Below are positions 1 through 5,150 of a DNA stretch of 6,978 nucleotides, piece after piece. Source of the DNA: Lamprocystis purpurea. GTDB lineage: Bacteria > Pseudomonadota > Gammaproteobacteria > Chromatiales > Chromatiaceae. The position numbers and the translations under genes were made by a program. Below the pieces are notes generated by a model. The model worked only from the letters and a program-made list of their open reading frames with translations. It did no database searches and was not told the origin of the DNA. How positions within the stretch are numbered: position 1 is the first letter of the stretch; every line of letters starts with the position of its first letter. The stretch covers positions 1-6,978 of the forward strand of contig DYRB01000088.1 in the NCBI GenBank assembly GCA_020718945.1. The letters are read 5' to 3'.

Positions 1-1384
1 CTTCCTCATAGACCCCGCTGCCCGGCGGGAAGCGACAGGAGAAGGTGCTGCCGTGGCCGGGCTCGCTGGCGATGAGCAGCCGGGCATCGTGGCGGTTGAG
101 GACGTGTTTGACGATGGCCAGGCCCAGCCCGGTCCCCCCGGAGTCCCGGGAGCGGGCCTTGTCCACCCGGTAGAAGCGCTCGGTCAGGCGCGGTATGTGC
201 TGCGCCGCTATGCCCTCGCCGTCGTCCTGTACGGAAAAGATGGGGCCCTGGTCGTCCTGGCGCCAGGTCACCCGCACCCGGCTGCGCGGCGGGGTGTGCT
301 TGACGGCGTTGTAGATCAGGTTGGAGAAGGCGCTGCGCAACTCGGCCCCGTTGCCCAGGAGCATCAGCTCGGGGTCTATGGTGACCTCGAAGCGGTGGGC
401 CCCGGCGCTCAGGGCATTGGCCTCGTGGAGGATCAGCCGCAGTTCCTCGGCCACGTCCACCGGGCCCAGGGCCGCCGGGTGCTCGTCCATCTCCAGGCGC
501 GACAGGGTGAGCAGGTCCTCGATGATGGTGCGCATGCGCTCGCCCTGGCGGCGCATCAGCTCCAGGGGGCGGCGATGGGCCTCCGGGGTGGCAGGGGAGT
601 CCGCCAGGTTCTCCAGGAACCCGGTGATCACGGTCAGCGGGGTGCGCAGTTCGTGGGAGGCGTTGGCCACGAAGTCGCGGCGGATCATATTGAGATGAAA
701 GACCTTGGTGGCATCCCGAGCGACCACCAGGCGCTGGCGCCTGCGCTCGCCGAAGGGTGTGATGCGCAGGGAGAGCATGAGGGCGCGGTTGTGCCGGGGG
801 GAGAAGTCCGTGGGCCGGCCATAGTCCCCGGTATCGAGCAGGTCGGCCAGTTCCGGGCGGCCCAGGACCTCGGTGAGGGGGCGTCCATCGTCCCGCGGCC
901 ATTGGAGGTCGAGCAGGGTGGCGGCGGCCGGGTTGGCCCATTCGATGCGCTGCAACCGGTCGAGTATGACCAGGGCGTCCGGGACCGAGTTGGCCGCCTC
1001 GCGGAAGCGCCGGGTGAAGCGGATCTGGCGCTTGCGCCACTTGCGCTGGCGGGCCTGGTACTGGGCTATGGTGCGGTAGACCTCGCCCCAGAGCCCGATG
1101 GGGAAGGGCGGGGCCAGGCGGTGCCGGCGCCGGATCAACTGGAACAAGTCCAGCAGGTGGTACAGGTTGCGCCCCAGGTAGGGCAGCAGGACGGAAGGCC
1201 AGACATAGCCCCAGGACAGACCGAACAGGGACAGGACCAGGCCGACGGCGGCCAGGGCCAGGACCAGGGCCAGCTCGGTATGGACCGCCCGGCGCAGGGT
1301 CTCGCCCGGCAGGTCCTCGCCCTCGCCCGGTAACGGGATAGGGGTCTGGGGTTCAGCCCTTGTCGGAGAATCGGTAGCCGACAC
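1..1384 (-). CDS. phoR: Phosphate regulon sensor histidine kinase PhoR (C-terminal end cut by window edge)
   Basis: Membrane-bound sensor kinase that phosphorylates PhoB when phosphate is scarce. Translating the minus strand gives 461 codons with no stop before the left edge; probably only a short tail is missing. Order: a proline/acid-rich N-terminus (about 1-36), two hydrophobic stretches (about 37-58 and 62-80) with little between them as in PhoR, a basic stretch, a PAS-like domain (about 125-225), the H-box NASHELRTPLT with phospho-accepting His244, the N-box around Asn359 (NAVKHTP), the DDGEGI nucleotide loop near 386 and GGTGLGLAI near 415. No ATG is available near the N-terminus. The best start is GTG at 1382-1384, inside the end of phoB, giving a 32-base overlap and implying co-transcription and translational coupling. 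The Shine-Dalgarno for this GTG is weak, so the exact start is uncertain, but the identity is firm. Confidence 0.93.
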   Translation of the reverse strand, partial: MSATDSPTRAEPQTPIPLPGEGEDLPGETLRRAVHTELALVLALAAVGLVLSLFGLSWGYVWPSVLLPYLGRNLYHLLDLFQLIRRRHRLAPPFPIGLWGEVYRTIAQYQARQRKWRKRQIRFTRRFREAANSVPDALVILDRLQRIEWANPAAATLLDLQWPRDDGRPLTEVLGRPELADLLDTGDYGRPTDFSPRHNRALMLSLRITPFGERRRQRLVVARDATKVFHLNMIRRDFVANASHELRTPLTVITGFLENLADSPATPEAHRRPLELMRRQGERMRTIIEDLLTLSRLEMDEHPAALGPVDVAEELRLILHEANALSAGAHRFEVTIDPELMLLGNGAELRSAFSNLIYNAVKHTPPRSRVRVTWRQDDQGPIFSVQDDGEGIAAQHIPRLTERFYRVDKARSRDSGGTGLGLAIVKHVLNRHDARLLIASEPGHGSTFSCRFPPGSGVYEE

Positions 1385-2045
1385 CGCGCACCGTTTGCAG
1401 CAGCCGATCATGGCCTGTAGGTTCCAGGGCCTTGCGCAGGCGCCGGACATGGACGTCCACGGTACGCTCCTCCACATAGACCTGATCGCCCCAGACCTGG
1501 TCCAGGAGTTGAGAGCGGGTGAAGGCGCGGTCGGCGTGGGTCATGAAGAAGTGCAGCAGCCGGTATTCGGTGGGGGCTACCTCGACCGGGACCCCGCCGG
1601 CGCTGACCCGATGGCCGACATGGTCAATGGCCAGACCGCCGATCTCCACGTCGTCCTCCTCTTCCTCCGGCTTGGCCCGCCGCAGCACGGCGTTGACCCG
1701 GGCCACCAGTTCCCGGGGGGAGAAGGGCTTGGTGATGTAGTCGTCCATCCCCGTCTCCAGGCCGCGGATGCGGTCCTCCTCCTCGCCCCGGGCGCTCACC
1801 ATGATGATGGGCAGGCCGCGGGTCTTGGGATTCTGCTTGATCTGCTGGGCCAGTTCCAGGCCGGAGCGCCCGGGCAGCATCCAGTCGAGCAGCAGCAGGC
1901 CCGGGGTCTCGGCGGCAATGATACGACGCGCCTCCTCCGCGTGCCCGGCCTCGAACACGCGGTAACCCGCCCCGTCCAGGGCGAAGCGGATTACCTCGCG
2001 GATATCGGGCTCGTCATCAACGATCAGTACGCTCGGCATGGCCAT
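1353..2045 (-). CDS. phoB: Phosphate regulon response regulator PhoB
   Basis: OmpR/PhoB-family transcription factor that activates phosphate-starvation genes after phosphorylation by PhoR. With the start used here it has 230 residues, close to the 229 of E. coli PhoB. The receiver domain (about 4-125) has the acidic pair Asp10/Asp11, phospho-acceptor Asp54 in LLLLDWMLPG, Ser84 and Lys106. It also carries the PhoB-like stretch RGEEEDRIRGLETG and DDYITKPFSPRELVAR. An acidic linker (EEEEDD) leads to the winged-helix DNA-binding domain (about 135-230), including LLHFFMTH, YVEERTVDVHVRRLRKALEP and TVRGVGYRF. A longer reading frame begins at 2072, but the ATG at 2043-2045 follows GGGAGGGG at good spacing and gives the expected length; the ATG at 2037-2039 is a second possibility. 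phoR overlaps its 3' end. A Pho-box-like repeat upstream suggests autoregulation. Confidence 0.97.
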   Translation of the reverse strand: MAMPSVLIVDDEPDIREVIRFALDGAGYRVFEAGHAEEARRIIAAETPGLLLLDWMLPGRSGLELAQQIKQNPKTRGLPIIMVSARGEEEDRIRGLETGMDDYITKPFSPRELVARVNAVLRRAKPEEEEDDVEIGGLAIDHVGHRVSAGGVPVEVAPTEYRLLHFFMTHADRAFTRSQLLDQVWGDQVYVEERTVDVHVRRLRKALEPTGHDRLLQTVRGVGYRFSDKG

Positions 2046-2071
2046 GAGTCCCCTCCCGGGGTGGAGCTTCA

Positions 2072-2085
2072 CCTGGGCGCCCAGG
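2072..2085. repeat. Perfect 14-bp palindrome in the phoB leader
   Basis: CCTGGGCGCCCAGG is identical on both strands. It lies immediately downstream of, and slightly overlaps, the proposed phoB -10, so it would cover the transcription start. It could be an operator for another regulator or a small leader hairpin. In such GC-rich DNA a short palindrome can also arise by chance. Confidence 0.4.
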
Positions 2086-2088
2086 GTA
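2083..2088 (-). promoter_or_regulatory. Candidate -10 element for phoB
   Basis: TACCCT on the minus strand (2088-2083) fits the TAnnnT core and lies 10 bases downstream of the second CCGTAAC unit. That is the distance usual between a Pho box and the -10 in PhoB-dependent promoters, which lack a good -35. The match to TATAAT is only partial, so this is a positional argument. Confidence 0.3.
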
Positions 2089-2116
2089 TGTACAGGACGT
2101 TACGGTCCGGTTACGG
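2088..2116 (-). promoter_or_regulatory. Putative Pho box of the phoBR operon
   Basis: Read on the minus strand, CCGTAAC (2116-2110), a 4-base spacer, then an identical CCGTAAC (2105-2099) form direct repeats with 11-bp period. A weaker third unit, TGTACAT (2094-2088), sits in the same register. PhoB binds 7-base units spaced by 4 bases, with consensus near CTGTCAT; each unit here matches at 4 of 7 positions (C, G, T and A). The array lies 54 bases upstream of the chosen phoB start, as expected for an autoregulated phoB promoter. The spacing is seen directly; PhoB binding is inferred. Confidence 0.5.
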
Positions 2117-2160
2117 ACGGGGCTGTCCGGGCAAGGCTTGACCCTGGAAACAGCGATTCG

Positions 2161-2280
2161 TCCGCAAATAAACGCAAATTAACAATGAGTTATCATTCGC
2201 GCTCGGCTCAGCTTCCGGGTGCCGAGAAGGTCTTTGGGGACCCGTTGATTCATTGGCGTCAATTTGCGTTCATTTGCGGA
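2161..2280. repeat. Intergenic element bounded by 20-bp inverted repeats
   Basis: The left arm TCCGCAAATAAACGCAAATT (2161-2180) is the reverse complement of 2261-2280 except for one base (A2170, paired in the comparison with C2271). Each arm is made of two near-identical 10-bp units of the form GCAAATNAAC, for example 2164-2173 and 2174-2183. The inner edges show weaker similarity (AATGA on each side). The interior has a possible hairpin, CTCGGC (2202-2207) with GCCGAG (2221-2226). The element is clearly AT-richer than its surroundings and has no coding potential. No flanking duplication is visible. It looks like a small dispersed intergenic repeat or a two-sided protein-binding site; the family is not identified. 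Confidence 0.65.
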
Positions 2281-2366
2281 CAACTGCTTGCTCTAGGTTG
2301 ACAGGCGTAGGGTGAAGACCTGGGCCGCTCAAGGTACCCTAAGAACGGGCGTTGCGCCCAACGGCG
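2281..2366. other. Unassigned spacer between the two repeat elements
   Basis: These 86 bases hold no gene. TTGACA occurs at 2298-2303 but no convincing -10 follows at 16-18 bases. A weak 5-bp hairpin, GGGCG-TTG-CGCCC, lies at 2347-2359. Any native promoter of the downstream plus-strand operon might lie here, upstream of the MITE-like insertion, but none can be assigned. Confidence 0.4.
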
Positions 2367-2377
2367 GCCGGCGGGTC
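2367..2377. repeat. Left copy of 11-bp flanking duplication
   Basis: GCCGGCGGGTC directly abuts the outer end of the left terminal inverted repeat. The identical 11-mer recurs at 2550-2560 next to the right terminal repeat, as expected of a target-site duplication made at insertion. Confidence 0.75.
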
Positions 2378-2409
2378 AGCAATTCCAAATTTGGCGGCTA
2401 GATCGGTGC

Positions 2410-2436
2410 CCGTGGGAGCGGCGCCTCGCCGCGACC
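2410..2436 (+). repeat. REP-type palindrome, copy 1
   Basis: This unit begins with CGTGGGAG and forms a perfect 6-bp hairpin, GCGGCG-CCT-CGCCGC (2418-2432), followed by GAC. It resembles REP elements of gammaproteobacteria, which have a conserved short head (GTGGGAG-like) next to an imperfect palindrome and are associated with RAYT transposases. It pairs with the inverted copy at 2476-2502, matching over 27 bp except for two bases. Assignment to REPs is by resemblance. Confidence 0.65.
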
Positions 2437-2475
2437 CAGTAGTTTGGTGGCCACCGGGCTCGCTGCGCCTCGCCC

Positions 2476-2502
2476 GGTCGCGCCGAGGCGGCGCTCCCAC
2501 GG
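2476..2502 (-). repeat. REP-type palindrome, copy 2 (inverted)
   Basis: Inverted partner of the unit at 2410-2436, together forming a head-out doublet (REPIN/BIME-like) with about 40 bases between. Its own hairpin GCGCCG-AGG-CGGCGC (2480-2494) is also perfect. The two differences from copy 1 fall on partner positions of the stem and preserve pairing, a G-C pair becoming C-G. Confidence 0.65.
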
Positions 2503-2549
2503 TGCCTCTGGACGCGATGTTGAACATTGGGCTCAAATTTGGAATTGCT

Positions 2550-2560
2550 GCCGGCGGGTC
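2550..2560. repeat. Right copy of 11-bp flanking duplication
   Basis: GCCGGCGGGTC, identical to 2367-2377, directly abuts the outer end of the right terminal inverted repeat. It ends 33 bases before the ATG of the downstream hydrolase gene, so the insertion sits in that operon's promoter or leader region. Confidence 0.75.
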
Positions 2561-2593
2561 CCTGGCGGCCGGGTCTCAACCTAGGGGGTGGTC

Positions 2594-3406
2594 ATGTCCG
2601 GGTGGGTACTGAGATTTCTCGGCGTCGGCAACGCCAATGCCCGCGCCCTGGGTTCCGCGGCGGCGGTGCTGGAGTCCGGCGGTGCCCCGCTGCTGCTCAT
2701 CGACTGCGGCCCGGACACCCTGGACGCCTACCTGGCCCGTTACGGGGCCCTGCCCGAGGCCCTGTTCATCACCCACGCCCACCTGGACCACATCGGCGGC
2801 CTGGAGGGGCTCTTCTACCGCCTGGCCACGGTGCAGCCGCCACCCCCGCCCCCGCGGCTCTATGTCCCCGTGACCCTGGTGCCGGTGCTGCAAAGGCGGC
2901 TGGCGGACTACCCCAACCTGCTGGCCGAGGGCGGGGTCAACTTCTGGGACCTGTTCCGGCTGGTCCCGGTGGCGGAGCGCTTCTGGCACGGGGGGCTGCT
3001 GTTCGACTGCTTCCCCGCCCGGCACCACGAGTGGCTCTCCGCCTTCGGCCTGGCCCTGGAGGGGCGCTTCCTCTACAGCGGCGACACCCGCCCCATCCCC
3101 GAGGTGGTCAACCGCTACGCCAGCCACGGCGAGCCCATATTCCACGACTGCGCCCAGTGGGCCAACCCCTCCCACACCGGGCTCGCCGATCTGCGTGCCC
3201 AGTACAAGGAGGAGCAGTGGGGGCGGATGGTCTTGTACCACTACGAGTCCGAGGCGGCCGGCGCGGCCCTGGCGGCGGACGGGTTCCGCATCGCCCGGCC
3301 CGGGGCCTGCTTCGACCTGGGGCCGAACCAGGGGCCAGTCCAGGAGCCAGCCCAGGGGCACCTGCCTCAATCTCCACCCAAGGTGCCACCATGCCTGACC
3401 TCCTGA
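2594..3406 (+). CDS. Metallo-beta-lactamase-fold hydrolase, RNase Z-like, first gene of the cobalamin operon
   Basis: 270-residue predicted cytoplasmic metal-dependent hydrolase. The metal motif is THAHLDH (His61, His63, Asp65, His66), preceded by LLLIDCGPDTLDAYLARYG. Further likely ligands are His144 or His145 (ARHHEW), Asp164 (LYSGDTRP) and His216 (VLYHYES). This layout fits the RNase Z/PhnP-like branch (phosphodiesterases) rather than true beta-lactamases, but the substrate cannot be read from sequence. A poly-proline stretch (82-87) lies in an insertion. The tail from about 244 is rich in Pro and Gln and looks non-conserved. ATG 2594 follows AGGGGG (2583-2588) at good spacing; GTG 2588 is a less likely start. 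Its end overlaps the start of cobT by 16 bases, suggesting co-transcription and perhaps a role in or near cobalamin lower-ligand metabolism. That role is inferred only from context. Confidence 0.88.
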   Translation: MSGWVLRFLGVGNANARALGSAAAVLESGGAPLLLIDCGPDTLDAYLARYGALPEALFITHAHLDHIGGLEGLFYRLATVQPPPPPPRLYVPVTLVPVLQRRLADYPNLLAEGGVNFWDLFRLVPVAERFWHGGLLFDCFPARHHEWLSAFGLALEGRFLYSGDTRPIPEVVNRYASHGEPIFHDCAQWANPSHTGLADLRAQYKEEQWGRMVLYHYESEAAGAALAADGFRIARPGACFDLGPNQGPVQEPAQGHLPQSPPKVPPCLTS

Positions 3407-4470
3407 CCCCGCCTGTCGCACAACCTTGGTTCGCCCATCCCGCCGCTGCCCTGGACAGTGCCGCCGAGGCCGCAGCCCTGGCCCGCCAGGCGACCCTGAC
3501 CAAGCCCCCTGGGTCCCTGGGCCGGCTGGAGTCCCTGGTGGTGCGACTGGCGGCGATGCAGGGGCGGGAGCGCCCCAGCCTGGAGCGGGTCCGCATCGCC
3601 CTGTTCGCCGCCGACCACGGGGTGGCGGGGGAGGGGGTCTCGGCCTTTCCCCAGGCCGTCACCGGGCAGATGCTGCGCAACTTCAGTGCCGGGGGCGCGG
3701 CCATCTGTGTCCTGGCCCGGGGCCTGGGGGCGGAACTGGAACTGGTGGACCTGGGCACCGCCGGGCCGCCCCTGGATCTGCCCGGGGTGCGTCGCGCCCA
3801 GTTGGGCCCGGGGACCGCCAATCTGGCCCGGGGTCCGGCCATGACCGGCCATCAGGTCGCCGCCGCCCTGGCGGAGGGCCGGGCGGCCCTGGTCCGCGCC
3901 CAGGCCGCCGGGGCCCAGTTGTTCATCGCCGGAGAGATGGGCATCGCCAATACGACTTCGGCGGCGGCCCTGGCCTGCGCCCTGCTGGGGCGCCCGGCCG
4001 CGGACCTGGCCGGCCCGGGGACCGGGCTGGATGCCGTCGGGGTCGGGCGCAAGGCAGCGGTGATCGAGCGGGCCCTGGACCTGCATGGGCCCCACCTGGG
4101 CGAGCCCCTGGAGGCCCTGCGCCGGCTCGGGGGCTTTGAGATCGCGGCGATGGCCGGGGCCTATGTCGCCTGCGCCCAGGCCGGGGTCCCGGCCCTGGCG
4201 GACGGCTTCATCGCCGGGGTCGCGGCCCTGGTGGCGGTACGCCTGTGCCCCGGGGCCGGGGACTGGCTGATCCAGGCCCATGCCTCAGCGGAGCCGGGTC
4301 ACGCCCTGGTGCTGGCCGCCCTGGGGGCGCAACCCCTGCTGGACCTGGGCCTGCGGCTGGGGGAGGGCAGCGGGGCGGCCCTGGCGGTGCCCCTGCTGCG
4401 CCTGGCCTGCGCCCTGCACGCCGAGATGGCCACCTTCGCCGAGGCCGGGGTGAGCGGCAAGGTGCCATGA
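3391..4470 (+). CDS. cobT: Nicotinate-nucleotide--dimethylbenzimidazole phosphoribosyltransferase CobT
   Basis: Cytoplasmic enzyme that transfers phosphoribose from nicotinate mononucleotide to 5,6-dimethylbenzimidazole, giving alpha-ribazole-5'-phosphate, the precursor of the lower ligand of cobalamin. At 359 residues it has the usual family length. Family signatures seen: LTKPPGSLGRLE (36-47), FAADHGV (72-78), the glycine-rich GEMGIANTTSAAAL beginning at 181, GTGLDAVG near 210, and RLGEGSGAA with Glu325, matching the catalytic glutamate of Salmonella CobT (Glu317). The ATG at 3391 lies inside the end of the hydrolase gene, with a modest AAGGTG ribosome site just before it. A longer in-frame reading back to 2527 only passes through the hydrolase gene in another frame and is not used. 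The stop overlaps the next gene's start as ATGA. Confidence 0.97.
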   Translation: MPDLLTPPVAQPWFAHPAAALDSAAEAAALARQATLTKPPGSLGRLESLVVRLAAMQGRERPSLERVRIALFAADHGVAGEGVSAFPQAVTGQMLRNFSAGGAAICVLARGLGAELELVDLGTAGPPLDLPGVRRAQLGPGTANLARGPAMTGHQVAAALAEGRAALVRAQAAGAQLFIAGEMGIANTTSAAALACALLGRPAADLAGPGTGLDAVGVGRKAAVIERALDLHGPHLGEPLEALRRLGGFEIAAMAGAYVACAQAGVPALADGFIAGVAALVAVRLCPGAGDWLIQAHASAEPGHALVLAALGAQPLLDLGLRLGEGSGAALAVPLLRLACALHAEMATFAEAGVSGKVP

Positions 4471-5150
4471 CCGACCGCTTCGCCGATCTGCTGCGTCACG
4501 GCGAGCCCGTCGGCGGGGGCCGCTTCCGCAGCGCCAGCGACGACCCGCTGACCGCGGGCGGCACGGCGGCTATGACCGCCGCCGCGGCCAGTGCCTGGGC
4601 CGGTGCCTGGGCCGATGCCTGGGCCGATGCCTGGGCCGGTGCCGGGGCCGGTGCCGGGGCGGGCTGGGACCGGGTCCTGAGCTCCCCGGCGCGGCGCTGC
4701 GCCGGATTCGCCGCAGACCTGGCCGGCGCCCGGGGCCTGCCCCTGGAGGTCTGGCCAGAGCTGCGGGAGCGTGGCTGGGGGGCCTGGGAGGGCCTGACCG
4801 CGGAACAGATCCCCGTCGCCGATCTGGCCCGCTTCTGGGCCGATCCGGCGGGCTTCACCCCCACCGGGGCCGAGCCCCTGGCCGAGTTCCACCGGCGCAT
4901 CCGCTCGGCCTGGGGGCGGATACTGGCCGGCCCGGCCCGTCACCCCCTGGTGGTCACCCACGGCGGGGCTGTGCGGTCCATCCTGGGTTCGGTGCTCGAC
5001 CTGCCGGACGCCGATCTGATCCTGATCGAGGTCCCCTACGCCTGCCTCACCCGGTTGCGCCTGCCTGCCGCCCCCGGGAGGCCGAGCCTGATGGCCCATG
5101 GCCCCTGCTCCGGCCTCGGCTCCGGCCCCAACTCTTGGAAGACGCCTTGA
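4467..5150 (+). CDS. cobC: Alpha-ribazole phosphatase, CobC-like histidine phosphatase
   Basis: 227-residue member of the phosphoglycerate mutase-like histidine phosphatase family. It most likely removes the 5'-phosphate from alpha-ribazole phosphate or adenosylcobalamin phosphate in the last steps of cobalamin synthesis. Catalytic features: LLRHGE with Arg10 and phospho-accepting His11, SSPARRC with Arg76/Arg77, LRERGWGAWEG with Glu101 as likely acid, and VVTHGGAVR with His165. The ATG overlaps the cobT stop (ATGA). A longer in-frame extension upstream lies wholly within cobT and is rejected. Unusual: residues 43-66 are a repeat of the form WA[G/D]A then GAGA, encoded by a 12-bp tandem repeat and lengthening the first helix region. 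The C-terminal tail (about 210-227) is Gly/Ser/Pro-rich. The exact substrate rests on the neighbours cobT and cobS. Confidence 0.9.
   Translation: MTDRFADLLRHGEPVGGGRFRSASDDPLTAGGTAAMTAAAASAWAGAWADAWADAWAGAGAGAGAGWDRVLSSPARRCAGFAADLAGARGLPLEVWPELRERGWGAWEGLTAEQIPVADLARFWADPAGFTPTGAEPLAEFHRRIRSAWGRILAGPARHPLVVTHGGAVRSILGSVLDLPDADLILIEVPYACLTRLRLPAAPGRPSLMAHGPCSGLGSGPNSWKTP
4591..4662 (+). repeat. In-frame 12-bp tandem repeat (six units) inside cobC
   Basis: Six consecutive 12-bp units derived from GTGCCTGGGCCG: 4591-4602 and 4603-4614 are identical, 4615-4626 and 4627-4638 start with A instead of G, and the last two (4639-4650, 4651-4662) change the T to G, the final one also ending GG. Because 12 is a multiple of three, gain or loss of a unit adds or removes four residues without a frameshift. 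Confidence 0.9.

Larger units (their letters stand above)
2378..2549. mobile_element. MITE-like non-autonomous element with 16-bp terminal inverted repeats
   Basis: The terminal sequence AGCAATTCCAAATTTG (2378-2393) is exactly reverse-complemented at 2534-2549. The 172-bp unit is flanked on both sides by the same 11-mer, GCCGGCGGGTC. There is no transposase gene inside; short open frames crossing it are by-products of its palindromic GC-rich core. It holds a REP-type palindrome pair (2410-2436 and 2476-2502), a perfect 10-bp palindrome GGTGGCCACC (2446-2455) and a 7-bp inverted repeat ACCGGGC/GCCCGGT (2453-2459 and 2472-2478), so one strand could fold into a long nested hairpin. A duplication of 11 bp is within the range made by some DDE insertion-sequence families such as IS4-type elements; the parent family is not identifiable from the window. 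Confidence 0.75.

Noticed and set aside
53..1333. Long plus-strand reading frame of over 400 codons opposite phoR
   Set aside because: Very high GC leaves antisense frames open. The minus-strand PhoR frame has all kinase motifs, while the plus-strand translation shows no family pattern.
1395..2141. Plus-strand reading frame opposite phoB
   Set aside because: It is antisense to a clearly conserved PhoB and has no recognisable motif or ribosome site.
2161..2180. Replication-origin iterons
   Set aside because: Only two 10-bp units per arm, no DnaA-box cluster, and no replication gene nearby; a dispersed repeat or regulatory site is simpler.
2298..2326. TTGACA as a -35 box for the cobalamin operon
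   Set aside because: The sequence 16-18 bases downstream is CTGGGCCG, unlike any -10, and the site is almost 300 bases and a mobile element away from the first gene.
2281..2593. Cobalamin riboswitch upstream of the operon
   Set aside because: I could find no B12-box-like sequence or the typical riboswitch layout; GGTGGCCACC is simply a palindrome in the repeat core.
2339..2612. Short open frames on both strands across the intergenic region
   Set aside because: They run through the palindromic MITE/REP core and mirror each other because of the inverted repeats; no ribosome site or protein-like composition.
2527..3390. N-terminal extension of cobT by 288 residues
   Set aside because: It reads the hydrolase gene out of frame. 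The ATG at 3391 gives the exact family length and N-terminus.
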